A stretch of DNA of 64,000 nucleotides, taken from contig NZ_CP017580.1 of the NCBI RefSeq assembly GCF_001806325.1, positions 1,612,001 through 1,676,000 on the forward strand, read 5' to 3'. The stretch is from Curtobacterium sp. BH-2-1-1 (lineage in GTDB: Bacteria; Actinomycetota; Actinomycetes; Actinomycetales; Microbacteriaceae). The notes below the pieces were generated by a model. It did no database searches, was not told where the DNA came from, and worked only from the letters and a program-made list of their open reading frames with translations. Below are positions 9,147 through 17,236 of the stretch, one piece after another; within the stretch, counting starts at the first letter, position 1, and the number at the start of each line of letters is the position of its first letter. Made by a program: the position numbers and the translations under genes.

Positions 9147-9158
9147 CGAACGGGCGGG

Positions 9159-9599
9159 TCAGCGGGGCAGGACCCCGGCCCAGCCGAGGGCGATCGGCAC
9201 GACGAGCCCGTGTCGACGATGCGGCAGGTCCGCGATCGGGATCCACGCGGCCTCGTCGGTCGAGCCGTCCTCCTCGGAACGCAGCGCCCCGCCGGTGATC
9301 GACGCCCGGAAGACCACCTGCACGGCCTTCATCGCCCGGCCGTTCGCGTGGATGCGACGCTCGGCCGGCACGATGTGGTGCCGCACACCGAGCAGTTCCC
9401 CGACGGACGCCTCGTACCCGGTCTCCTCCCGGATCTCCCGGACGACGGCCTGCTCGACGCTCTCGTCGAACTCGACCCCGCCGCCGGGGAGCGTCCACGT
9501 CCCCGCCTCGGGGATCCGGAGCTTTGCGAGGAGCACCCGGTCACCGTCGGTGATCACGCCGTAGGCGGCGAGCCGCGTGTCGTAGTCCGTGTACTCCAT
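9159..9599 (-). CDS. Nudix hydrolase
   Basis: 146 residues. The Nudix box is complete: GGGVEFDESVEQAVVREI followed by REETGYE (G-x5-E-x7-RE-x2-EE-x-G), so it should hydrolyse a nucleoside diphosphate linked to another moiety with Mg2+. WTLPGG precedes the box as in MutT/ADP-ribose-type enzymes. The ATG at 9599 is chosen; CATGGT lies six bases upstream and there is no ribosome site. Substrate unknown. Divergent from the GNAT gene across 110 bases that contain one GCCGCGCCTCCAGG repeat arm at about 9642-9655. Confidence 0.88.
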   Translation of the reverse strand: MEYTDYDTRLAAYGVITDGDRVLLAKLRIPEAGTWTLPGGGVEFDESVEQAVVREIREETGYEASVGELLGVRHHIVPAERRIHANGRAMKAVQVVFRASITGGALRSEEDGSTDEAAWIPIADLPHRRHGLVVPIALGWAGVLPR

Positions 9600-9709
9600 C
9601 AGCCGACCATGCCAGGTGCGTGCGCCGACGTCGGCGAGCCGCGCCGCGCCTCCAGGACCGACGCGCCGGGACCGGACTACCGTGACCGGCACCGACGCAC
9701 TCCCGGACG

Positions 9710-10351
9710 GTGACGATGACGACCTCGACCCCGACGCCCCTCGGCGCGATCACCTGCCTGCCCGCGAACGAGGCGGCGTGGACGGACCTCGAACTGGTCT
9801 TCGGCGAGCGCGGCGATCCGGCGCACTGCTGGTGTCGGTGGTTCAAGGCCTCGGCGGCGGAGTTCCGGGCGATGCCGAACGACGAACGCCGCGAGCGCTT
9901 CCACCGGGAGACCGGCTGCGACGACCCCGCGGCACGCACGACGACCGGAGTGGTCGCCTACCGCGACGGCGAACCGGTGGGGTGGGTGGCGGTCGAACCC
10001 CGGCCCGGGCTGGTGCGGCTGCGCGGCGCGAAGGTGCCGTGGAGCGGGCGTGACGAGGACCCCGACGACCCCGCGGTCTGGGTGGTCTCGTGCTTCGTCG
10101 TCCGGCGGGGCTTCCGTCGGCAGGGCGTCAGCCGCGCACTGCTCGGCGGGGCGGTGGACCACGCGCGTCGATCGGGTGCGACGGCGGTCGAGGGGTACCC
10201 GACGGAACCGGCTCCGGGTGCGACGGACGGCGGCGGCGGCGGCGGCGGCGGCGCGATGTTCGTCGGGCCGCGGTCGGTGTTCGAGGCGGCGGGCTTCACC
10301 GAGGTGTCGCACCCGACGCCGCGTCGCTGGGTCTACCGGAAGGACTGCTGA
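9710..10351 (+). CDS. GNAT-family acetyltransferase with polyglycine loop
   Basis: 213 residues. The acetyl-CoA site is formed by VVSCFVVRRGFRRQGVSRAL (R/Q-x2-G-x-A/S type) and the last strands by FVGPRSVFEAAGFTEV and RRWVYRKDC. The Cys-rich N-terminus PAHCWCRWFK is typical of one actinobacterial GNAT branch. A run of eight glycines encoded by tandem GGC triplets near 10230-10253 makes a flexible, potentially length-variable loop. GTG 9710 or ATG 9716 may be used; TACCGT at 9679-9684 lies upstream. Acceptor substrate unknown. Ends 19 bases before the convergent TetR gene. Confidence 0.85.
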   Translation: MTMTTSTPTPLGAITCLPANEAAWTDLELVFGERGDPAHCWCRWFKASAAEFRAMPNDERRERFHRETGCDDPAARTTTGVVAYRDGEPVGWVAVEPRPGLVRLRGAKVPWSGRDEDPDDPAVWVVSCFVVRRGFRRQGVSRALLGGAVDHARRSGATAVEGYPTEPAPGATDGGGGGGGGAMFVGPRSVFEAAGFTEVSHPTPRRWVYRKDC

Positions 10352-10370
10352 CGACCAGGCCCGTGTCCGC

Positions 10371-10961
10371 TCAGACGGTCGCGGCGGCAGACGCCCAGCC
10401 GACCCGCATCCGTGCGACCGCGCGGTCGAACCCGGCGAGGGGATCGGCGTCGTCGCGCAGGAGCGACTGCAGCTGCAGCCCTTCGTAGAGCGCGACGAGC
10501 TGCTCGGCGGCGTGCCGGGGCGAGGTGCCGCGCGGCTCCCGTCCGGCGACGACGTCCCGTACGAGGGCGAGCGTCACGTCCTCGAACGAGCGGGTGTACT
10601 GCCCGCGGAACCAGCCGGCCGCAGGGTGGTCGGGGCTCGAGGCGGCACTGAGCAACGCGACCCGGAGCCGGACCAGTGCGGGGTCGTCACGGCCGACCTC
10701 GAGTCGCGCGCGGAGGTACGCGACCGCGCCCGATCGCTCGGCGACGACCCACAGCGCACGACGGCTGCCGTTGTTCCACCGGTCCATGACCGCGACGACG
10801 AGGAGCTCCCACAGCGGGTAGACGCGTCGGACCTCTGCTTCGGGGACCTCGGCGTGGGCGGCGACCTCGGCGGGACCGACGGTGTGGAAGTCCGACGCGC
10901 GGTACGCCTCGATGGCGCCCGTGACGATGCGGGCGCGCAGGTCGGCGTCGGACTCGGGCAT
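10371..10961 (-). CDS. TetR-family repressor
   Basis: 196 residues. The N-terminal helix-turn-helix (DLRARIVTGAIEAYRASDFHTV... VAAHAEVPEAEVRRVYPLWELL) is shorter and more divergent than usual. The C-terminal ligand domain includes LRARLEVGRDDPALVRLRVALL and resembles the BetI-like type. The gene follows the esterase gene on the same strand after 107 bases, so the esterase is a plausible target. No clear palindrome is visible between them. Confidence 0.85.
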   Translation of the reverse strand: MPESDADLRARIVTGAIEAYRASDFHTVGPAEVAAHAEVPEAEVRRVYPLWELLVVAVMDRWNNGSRRALWVVAERSGAVAYLRARLEVGRDDPALVRLRVALLSAASSPDHPAAGWFRGQYTRSFEDVTLALVRDVVAGREPRGTSPRHAAEQLVALYEGLQLQSLLRDDADPLAGFDRAVARMRVGWASAAATV

Positions 10962-11068
10962 GCCGTCGATTCTCCGGGGGACCCGGCGGCCCCGCGAGTC
11001 GCCAGTTCAGGGGTGGTACCAGGCGCACCGCGCCAGCCCCGCCAGAGGGACAGGTACCCGGCGCCCCG

Positions 11069-12391
11069 TCAGCCCCGGTCGAACGTCAGCGTCTCGTCGT
11101 CCGCCGCGGTGACCCGACCGGTCCGCGCGAACTCCGCCCAGATCGCCCGGAAGGCCCGCCCGCGCCGCTCGACCTCGGGCCAGTCCCGCTGCGGCACGAA
11201 GCGCGAGCCGGCCCAGGCCTCGCGACCGCCGAGCAGCAGCGGCAGGTCGCTCATGTGCACGGCCCCGGTCGGCTGCACGGTCACGCCGCGGTGCAGCCGG
11301 TACGAAGTCGCCCGACCACCGGCGGCCCGGTGCCGCGCGGCGAACCGACGGACGTCCCGCCCGTAGATGACCTCGGACAGCGGGCGCACGAGCAGCCAGC
11401 GCAGCAGCGGTCGCACGGCTCGCACCCGGGCGAGTGATCGCAGCCCGGGGATCAGCGGCACGTACATCGCGGTCTCGTCCGCACCGGAGCCGATCAGGAC
11501 GTCCACGTCCGGAGCCGCGTCGCGCCAGGCCTGCCCGGCGTCACGCTCGGCGGGGAGCGGCGCGAACCCGTACTGGGTGCCGTAGGGCATGCCTCCGGGC
11601 AACCCGAAGGGCGCTGCGGCGCGGCTGCCGAGGGCCTGGCGATCGAGCACCTCGTCGAGCGGGGTGTCCGGGAGCACGGCCCCGACGGCCCGGACCATCG
11701 CCCGGTTCATCCGCGCCCGACCCCGCGACAGCCCGAGCGGTGCACTCTGGACGATCACCCGCCGGAAGAGGCCGGCTGCTCCGTCGCTGATCATGAGGTG
11801 GGCCGCGGCGTCGCCCCCGGCGGACTGACCAGCCACGGTGACGAGGTCCGGGTCACCACCGAAGGCCGCGATGTTCGCCTGCACCCACCGCAGCGCCTCG
11901 ACGAGGTCGAGCAGCCCGAGGTTCGCCGGGACGGTCTCCCCGTCGCCGAGGAACCCGAGCACACCGAGCCGGAACGTCACCGAGACGAACACGACCCGCT
12001 GCTCCGTGACGAGGTCGCGCGCGTCGTAGATCGGCAGGTCACCGCCGCCGATGACGTAGGAGCCGCCGTGGATCCAGACGATGACGGGCAACAGCTCGCC
12101 CGGCCGGGCGTCGGCGGGCACCGTGATCGACAGCCGCTGGCAGTGCTCGTCGACGACGAGGCCCTCCACCGGGTGGAGCAGCTGGTCGACGAAGGTCGCC
12201 TGCGACTGCGGCGCCACGGGCGACGGGGTGGTCGCCGGGAACGGCTCGGCGAACGCGGGGACCGGCTCCGGGACCGCGAAGCGCTCGGCGCGGGCGTAGG
12301 GGATGCCGAGGGCCCGGACGACACTCCCGTCCGCGACGCCGGTGATGCGTCCGGCAGGTGGGTCCCAGGTCAGCGAGGCGGCGTCGAGCAT
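11069..12391 (-). CDS. Type-B carboxylesterase
   Basis: 440-residue alpha/beta hydrolase of the carboxylesterase/para-nitrobenzyl-esterase family. The oxyanion segment VIVWIHGGSY lies near residues 103-112. The nucleophile elbow is GQSAGG with Ser190. LGLLDLVEALRWVQANIAAFGGDP just before it is diagnostic for the family. It is slightly short (typical members ~500), and no signal peptide is present, so it should be cytoplasmic. Leaderless: TAGCGT (12398-12403 on the minus strand) ends six bases before the ATG. It hydrolyses ester bonds; the substrate is unknown. Confidence 0.9.
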   Translation of the reverse strand: MLDAASLTWDPPAGRITGVADGSVVRALGIPYARAERFAVPEPVPAFAEPFPATTPSPVAPQSQATFVDQLLHPVEGLVVDEHCQRLSITVPADARPGELLPVIVWIHGGSYVIGGGDLPIYDARDLVTEQRVVFVSVTFRLGVLGFLGDGETVPANLGLLDLVEALRWVQANIAAFGGDPDLVTVAGQSAGGDAAAHLMISDGAAGLFRRVIVQSAPLGLSRGRARMNRAMVRAVGAVLPDTPLDEVLDRQALGSRAAAPFGLPGGMPYGTQYGFAPLPAERDAGQAWRDAAPDVDVLIGSGADETAMYVPLIPGLRSLARVRAVRPLLRWLLVRPLSEVIYGRDVRRFAARHRAAGGRATSYRLHRGVTVQPTGAVHMSDLPLLLGGREAWAGSRFVPQRDWPEVERRGRAFRAIWAEFARTGRVTAADDETLTFDRG

Positions 12392-12427
12392 CCGTCCACG
12401 CTAGCCAGCGTGACCAGTGGACGGCCT

Positions 12428-12465
12428 GGAGGGACGGTGCGGGCCCGCACCGCGCCTCCCGTCCC
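12428..12465. repeat. Intergenic hairpin of the GCGCCTCCC family
   Basis: GGTGCGGGCCCGCACC (12436-12451) is a perfect palindrome flanked by GGGAC on the left and GCGCCTCCCGTCCC on the right. It fills the gap between two minus-strand genes and shares its right half with hairpins at 37741-37786 and 48235-48274. Probably a terminator of the upstream MFS genes. Confidence 0.6.
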
Positions 12466-12477
12466 GCAGTCCCTCCG

Positions 12478-13686
12478 TCACTCGCGGCGCACGACGGGCC
12501 GCAACGAGCCGGACGCGGCGAACGCCGCGACGAACAGCACCGCCACCAGCCAGAGCGCGCTCAATGCGCCGACGTGCTCCGCGATCGCACCGATGACGGG
12601 CGGCCCCGCGAAGTTCGCGAAGTACCCGATCGAGGCGACCACGCTGACACGGGCCGCCGGGTTCGGGCCGCTCTGCGCCGCCGCCGACATCCCGAGCGGG
12701 AAGCCCATGGAGACGCCGACCGCCCAGAGCACGACGCCCACGAGCGTGAGCCACCAGCTCCCGCCGACGATGAAGAGCACGGCGCCGACGATGCCGAGCG
12801 CGGTCGTCCACCGCACGGTCCGCACACGTCCGAGCCGGTCAACGACGGGGCCGGCGAAGACGCGGGTGGCCGCCTCGGAGACGGCGAACACCGTGAAGAA
12901 CAGCGCACCGACGGCGGCGGTCTGCCCGTGCCCGTCGGTGGTGGCGAGGGCAAGCCAGTTGTTCGCCGAGCCCTCACCGAGTTCGACGCCGAGCATGACC
13001 ACCCCGATGAGGAGCAGTCGGACGTCCGCCCACCCTCGTGCCCACTGCCGGAGTCGCTGCCGGGGTGTGAGCGTCGTGTCGTGTTCCTCGGCACGGGTGC
13101 CGTCCGGGATGCCCCGCATCGCGAGCACACCGACCACGAGGATGACGACGGCCTCACCGAGGAGCTGCGCCGACGGGGTGATGCCGAGCCACGCGCAGAG
13201 GGCGGCGATCCCGGCGCCGAGGGCCGCGCCTCCCGACCAGGCCGCGTGCATCAGCGGGAGCAGCGTGCGCCCCGCGAGCGCCTCGATCGCCGTGCCCTCG
13301 ACGTTCGCCATCACGTCCAGCGAACCGATGCCCGCGCCGGCGACCACGAACCCGACCGCTGCCAGCGGGACGGAGTGGAGCGCGGCTGCCGTCCCGATCA
13401 CGGCGATCGCGACCGGGACCAGCACGACCACCGCGGTGAGCGCCCGGCGCCCGCCGAGTCGGCGCAGCAGCGGGGCCGCGCTGAGCAGGCCGCCGATGGA
13501 CCCGATCGTGACCCCGCCGAGCATGAGCCCGATGGTCCCGACGTCCACACCGAGCTCGAGCCGGAGCTCGGGCAGCCGCGGACCCCACGCTGCGAGGCTC
13601 ACCCCACCGATCGCGAACGCGATGACGATGGCGTTCCGCCACCCGGCGAGCTGTCTGCGGTCCTCGTCGACCCCGAGCTGGTGCAT
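12478..13686 (-). CDS. MFS transporter, paralogue of the left-edge gene
   Basis: 402 residues and about twelve transmembrane helices. WRNAIVIAFAIGGVSLAAW opens helix 1, GSLDVMANVEG and GEGSANNWLALA are shared with the transporter at 1-1116, and DRLGRVRTVRW is the half-molecule MFS loop. ATG start lies only four bases after the stop of the sugar-type MFS upstream, so both are in one transcript. Its relatives include fucose-permease-like and efflux proteins; given the sugar-acid context it may export or import a related compound, but this is inference. Confidence 0.88.
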   Translation of the reverse strand: MHQLGVDEDRRQLAGWRNAIVIAFAIGGVSLAAWGPRLPELRLELGVDVGTIGLMLGGVTIGSIGGLLSAAPLLRRLGGRRALTAVVVLVPVAIAVIGTAAALHSVPLAAVGFVVAGAGIGSLDVMANVEGTAIEALAGRTLLPLMHAAWSGGAALGAGIAALCAWLGITPSAQLLGEAVVILVVGVLAMRGIPDGTRAEEHDTTLTPRQRLRQWARGWADVRLLLIGVVMLGVELGEGSANNWLALATTDGHGQTAAVGALFFTVFAVSEAATRVFAGPVVDRLGRVRTVRWTTALGIVGAVLFIVGGSWWLTLVGVVLWAVGVSMGFPLGMSAAAQSGPNPAARVSVVASIGYFANFAGPPVIGAIAEHVGALSALWLVAVLFVAAFAASGSLRPVVRRE

Positions 13687-13690
13687 CCGG

Positions 13691-14986
13691 CTATCGAACC
13701 CGCTTGATGGGGATCACCACAAGGGCGCCGAGGAGTGCGACGACACCCGCGGCCCAGCACATGAGGACGTAGTTGTCGGCGTGCGAGCTGCCGATGGACA
13801 GGAAGAAGAGCGAGATCGCCGGCGCGAGCGACTGGGGCAGCGCGTTCGCGATGTTGATGACGCCGAGGTCCTTGCCCGGACGGTCGGCGTTCGGGAGCAC
13901 GTCGACGACGAGTGCGGTGTCGATCGCGGAGTAGATGCCGTACGCGAAGCCCATGATGACCTCGGCGACGTAGAAGCCGTTCACGGTCTCGGCGTGCGCG
14001 AGGGCGACGAGGCCGACCGCGAAGAGGGCCGTCGAGCCGCCGACGAACACCTTGCGGCGACCCAGCTTGTCGGACGCCCACCCCGAGAGCGCCGCGCTGA
14101 CCAGGAGCGCGATCGTGTAGAGCAGCACTCCGAACGCGACGGCCTCGGTGGCCTGCTTCGCGTCCTCGATGCCGATGTGCTCCTGCATGTAGAGCAACCG
14201 GTACGTCGTGAACATGAACGTCGCGAGGATGATCAGGAAGCGCGACCACCACGCGAACGCGAAGTCCGGGTTCTTGATCGGGTTCGTCCAGAACGACGAG
14301 ATGAGGTTGAGGAACGTGAACTTCTTGAGCGTGTACGTCGGCAGCTCGTCCCGCGCGACGACCGCGTAGACGGCGACGAGGATGATCGCCAGAATGCCGG
14401 GCGCGATGAACAGCACGGGCAGGTTCGCGACGAAGAACACCGACAGGTAGGTGCCGGCGAGTACGGCGAGGTTCTGCGCGAGCGCGATGATGCTCGACGA
14501 CCGGCCGCGCTGGAGCTGCGGGACGTTGTCGGCGAAGCTCGCCAGCAGGGTGGCGAGGGTCGCGTTGGCGGCGAGCTGGGCGAGCAGCCACGCGAGCGTC
14601 AGGTTGAGCACGTCGGGTGCGTAGGCGATCCAGACGAGTGCGATCGCGAAGACGACGACACCGCTCATGAGCCACGGACGACGCCGGCCCCAGCGGGTGC
14701 GCGTGCGGTCGGACAGCGCGCCGGCCAGGGGGTTCATGATGAGCGCGCCGAACGCACCGATCGGCAGGACGGAGCCGATGACGTTCGCGGCGTCGTCCCC
14801 GACCAGGGCCTGCGCCTTGAGCTGCATGCTCACGTAGACCGGTGCCATGAGCGCGACGAAGAGGCCGAACTGTCCGAGGAACAGCGCGATCTGGTAGCCG
14901 ATGCCCACCCGCATCGTGCTGACCGGCTGCGTGATGCCCTCTTCGGGGTTCAGCAGTGCCGGGCTGCCGGGTTCGGGTGTGCTCAT
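13691..14986 (-). CDS. MFS sugar transporter, GPH/SLC45-like
   Basis: 431 residues with twelve predicted helices. SDRTRTRWGRRRPW after helix 2-3 is the signature of the glycoside-pentoside-hexuronide / SLC45 sucrose-type branch, and SGWASDKLGRRKVF is the second-half motif. I chose ATG 14986 because AAGGAGG (14991-14998 on the minus strand) precedes it; longer frames run into the operator region. It is divergent from a sugar isomerase and an oxidoreductase and shares with them two copies of the same operator, so it probably imports their substrate. Confidence 0.9.
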   Translation of the reverse strand: MSTPEPGSPALLNPEEGITQPVSTMRVGIGYQIALFLGQFGLFVALMAPVYVSMQLKAQALVGDDAANVIGSVLPIGAFGALIMNPLAGALSDRTRTRWGRRRPWLMSGVVVFAIALVWIAYAPDVLNLTLAWLLAQLAANATLATLLASFADNVPQLQRGRSSSIIALAQNLAVLAGTYLSVFFVANLPVLFIAPGILAIILVAVYAVVARDELPTYTLKKFTFLNLISSFWTNPIKNPDFAFAWWSRFLIILATFMFTTYRLLYMQEHIGIEDAKQATEAVAFGVLLYTIALLVSAALSGWASDKLGRRKVFVGGSTALFAVGLVALAHAETVNGFYVAEVIMGFAYGIYSAIDTALVVDVLPNADRPGKDLGVINIANALPQSLAPAISLFFLSIGSSHADNYVLMCWAAGVVALLGALVVIPIKRVR

Positions 14987-15017
14987 GACGCCTCCTTGAG
15001 TCGATGCTTCGCCGTTC

Positions 15018-15040
15018 AAAACCATCTTGCGCACGGTTTT
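15018..15040. promoter_or_regulatory. Operator copy 1, AAAACC-N11-GGTTTT
   Basis: AAAACC (15018-15023) and GGTTTT (15035-15040) are separated by eleven bases; the symmetry extends to TCAAAACC/GGTTTTGA (15016-15042). It lies in the leader of the minus-strand sugar MFS gene. A second site of identical architecture lies 86 bases away near the plus-strand promoter. Confidence 0.7.
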
Positions 15041-15103
15041 GACTGGCTGAGCATACATCGACAGGTGTCGTTCATGTACCTGCGTCCGTCACGGAGCGCA
15101 GCA

Positions 15104-15126
15104 AAAACTACACACCGGGTGGTTTT
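15104..15126. promoter_or_regulatory. Operator copy 2, AAAACT-N11-GGTTTT
   Basis: AAAACT (15104-15109), eleven bases, GGTTTT (15121-15126). It sits just upstream of TAGCGT (15132-15137), the likely -10 box of the isomerase operon, so a bound protein would block the -35 region. Size and AT-rich half-sites suit a LacI- or ROK-type repressor, which is not in the window. Confidence 0.7.
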
Positions 15127-15178
15127 TGGGGTAGCGTCGTCATCGATCTCGCCGTGGAGCATCGCTCCTCGACGGACT

Positions 15179-15223
15179 GCGACACCCGGTGCTGCGACAC
15201 CCGGTGCCGCGACACCCAGTCAG
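15179..15223 (+). repeat. Three tandem 15-bp repeats in the isomerase leader
   Basis: GCGACACCCGGTGCT, GCGACACCCGGTGCC and GCGACACCCAGTCAG follow each other directly between the promoter and the ribosome site of the isomerase gene. They are in the untranslated leader if the ATG at 15244 is the start. Confidence 0.75.
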
Positions 15224-15243
15224 GACCGAAGGAGCCTCACGCA

Positions 15244-16044
15244 ATGCCCACCACCTCTGTGCAGCTGTACTCGCTGCGCGACGCCATCGCGGAAGACCTC
15301 GACAAGGCGATCGCCCGTGTCGCCGAGATCGGGTACGAGAACGTCGAGCCCTACGCGTTCGTCGAGCGTGCCGCGGACCTCGAGCGCGCCTTCGCCGCCA
15401 CCGGCCTCACGGCCCCGTCCGGCCACGTCGCCGTGATCGACGCCGAGGACACCGCCCCGATCTGGGACGCGGCCGAGCGCCTCGGCATCCAGACCGTCAT
15501 CGACCCGTTCATCCCGACCGACCGCTGGCAGACCGCCGACGACGTCGCGAAGATCGCCGAGCGCGTCAACGTCCTCACCGCCGAGGCAGCCTCGCGCGGC
15601 CTCAAGTTCGGCTACCACAACCACCAGTGGGAGTTCACGAACAAGGTCGACGGCCGCACGGTCTACGACCACTTCGTCTCGCAGATCAGCCCGGAGACGG
15701 TGCTCGAGCTCGACACCTTCTGGGCGACCGTCGGTGGCGCCGACGCCCCCGCCGTCCTGAAGTCGCTCGGCGACCGCGTCGTCGCGATCCACGTCAAGGA
15801 CGGGAAGGTCGACGGCGACATCCTCACCGCGCTGCCCTCGTCCGAGAGTGCACTCGTCGTTCCGGAGGCGCTGCAGCGTGCCTTCGAGAACCAGACCCCC
15901 GCCGGTCAGGGCGACGTCGACGTCCCGGCCATCCTCGCCGCGGCGCCGCAGGCCATCCGCGTCGTCGAGTTCGACGCGTACTCCGGCGACGTCTTCGAGG
16001 GCATCACCGAGTCCCTCGCCTGGCTGAAGGACAACGACAAGTGA
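15244..16044 (+). CDS. Sugar phosphate isomerase/epimerase (TIM barrel)
   Basis: 266 residues of the xylose-isomerase-like TIM-barrel family. Expected metal-site segments are YHNHQWEF, VLELDTFW, HVKDGK and VVEFDAYSG, giving His, Asp and Glu ligands for a divalent metal. ATG 15244 is chosen because GAAGGAG lies nine bases upstream; the frame is open further up only through the tandem repeats. It overlaps the next gene by four bases (GTGA). Such proteins paired with a Gfo/Idh/MocA enzyme commonly act on inositols or oxidised sugars. The exact substrate is unknown. Confidence 0.9.
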   Translation: MPTTSVQLYSLRDAIAEDLDKAIARVAEIGYENVEPYAFVERAADLERAFAATGLTAPSGHVAVIDAEDTAPIWDAAERLGIQTVIDPFIPTDRWQTADDVAKIAERVNVLTAEAASRGLKFGYHNHQWEFTNKVDGRTVYDHFVSQISPETVLELDTFWATVGGADAPAVLKSLGDRVVAIHVKDGKVDGDILTALPSSESALVVPEALQRAFENQTPAGQGDVDVPAILAAAPQAIRVVEFDAYSGDVFEGITESLAWLKDNDK

Positions 16045-17144
16045 CCCGTGTCGGGATCGGCATCATCGGTGCCGGCAACATCTCCACGCAGTACCTGGAG
16101 AACCTGACCAAGTTCGCCGACGTCGAGGTCCGGTTCGTCGCCGACGTACTGCTCGACCGCGCAGCGGCCCAGGCGGCGGAGTACGGGGTCGGTGCGTCCG
16201 GCTCGGTCGAGGAGCTCCTCGCCCGCGACGACATCAGCATCGTGATCAACCTGACGATCCCGGCGGCCCACGCCGAGGTCGACCACCAGATCATCGACGC
16301 CGGCAAGCACGTGTGGACCGAGAAGCCGATCGCGACCGACCACGAGTCGGCCGCCGCGGTGCTCGCCTCCGCTGCGTCGAAGGGACTCCGGGTCGCGACC
16401 GCGCCGGACACCGTGCTCGGCGCGGGCATCCAGACGGCGCTCCGTGCCATCGCCCGCGGTGACATCGGCGAGCCGCTGACCGCGACGACGCTGTTCCACG
16501 TGCCCGGACCCGAGGCGTGGCACCCGAACCCGGACTTCCTGTTCGCCGAGGGCGCCGGTCCCCTGTTCGACATGGGCCCGTACTACGTGACGACCCTCGT
16601 GCACGCGTTCGGCACCGCCAGCCGCGTGCAGGCCGTGTCCTCGAAGTCGCTCGACCGTCGCACGATCGCGTCCGGCCCCCGCGCCGGCGAGACGTTCCCG
16701 GTCGAGGTCCCCACGCACCACGCCGCCCTGATCGAGTTCGCCGGCGGGCAGTCCGCCCAGTCGACGTTCTCGTTCCAGCACGCGCTGCCGCGCATGGGCT
16801 TCGTCGAGATCAACGGCACGCTCGGCACGATCTCGCTGCCCGACCCGAACACGTTCGAGGGCTCGTCGCAGCTCTGGCGCTACGGCCAGGAGGAGCCCGA
16901 GACCCTCGAGGCGATCGGCTCCACCTGGGGCCGTGGCACCGGGGTCGTCGAGCTCGCCCGCGCCATCGCCGAGGACCGTCCCGAGCGTGCCTCGGGTGCG
17001 GTCGCGCTGCACGTCCTCGACGTGCTGCTCGGCATCCGTGACGCGGCGGCGTCGGGTTCCGCGGTCGACATCACGTCGACGGTGGACCGTGTCCCGCCGC
17101 TGCCGGAGGACTTCGATCCGTCGGCTGCGGTGCTCACCGCGTAG
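16041..17144 (+). CDS. Gfo/Idh/MocA-family NAD(P)-dependent oxidoreductase
   Basis: 367 residues. The Rossmann motif GIGIIGAGNISTQY starts at residue 4, and WTEKPIATD carries the conserved Glu-Lys-Pro whose Lys is catalytic. The C-terminal alpha/beta domain includes PLFDMGPYYVTTLVHAFG, the usual substrate-side segment. The GTG start overlaps the isomerase stop. The pair, opposite a sugar importer under a shared operator pair, suggests reversible oxidation of an imported sugar or polyol followed by isomerisation. Confidence 0.92.
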   Translation: MTRVGIGIIGAGNISTQYLENLTKFADVEVRFVADVLLDRAAAQAAEYGVGASGSVEELLARDDISIVINLTIPAAHAEVDHQIIDAGKHVWTEKPIATDHESAAAVLASAASKGLRVATAPDTVLGAGIQTALRAIARGDIGEPLTATTLFHVPGPEAWHPNPDFLFAEGAGPLFDMGPYYVTTLVHAFGTASRVQAVSSKSLDRRTIASGPRAGETFPVEVPTHHAALIEFAGGQSAQSTFSFQHALPRMGFVEINGTLGTISLPDPNTFEGSSQLWRYGQEEPETLEAIGSTWGRGTGVVELARAIAEDRPERASGAVALHVLDVLLGIRDAAASGSAVDITSTVDRVPPLPEDFDPSAAVLTA

Positions 17145-17156
17145 CTTCTGCGCTCC

Positions 17157-17194
17157 GCAGGACGGCCGGCTCCGACAGGGGCCGGCCGTTCTGC
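17157..17194 (+). terminator. Terminator after the isomerase/oxidoreductase operon
   Basis: GCAGgACGGCCGGC (17157-17170) pairs with GCCGGCCGTtCTGC (17181-17194) around a ten-base loop; the stem is 14 pairs with one G-T wobble. Only a weak T-run follows. It lies between convergent genes and may act in both directions. Confidence 0.7.
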
Positions 17195-17236
17195 GTACGG
17201 GGGGCCAGGAGGCGCGGCGCGGCTCCGGTGCGTCGG

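Noticed and set aside
15179..15223. Tandem repeats as a CRISPR array
   Set aside because: Units are contiguous without spacers, only three copies, and no cas gene is present.
15154..15243. Upstream in-frame start for the isomerase at 15154
   Set aside because: It would translate the tandem repeats; ATG 15244 has a good ribosome site.
11798..15436. 1212-codon plus-strand frame opposite the MFS and esterase genes
   Set aside because: Low-complexity Arg/Pro/Ala product typical of the antisense strand of GC-rich genes; real genes lie on the minus strand.
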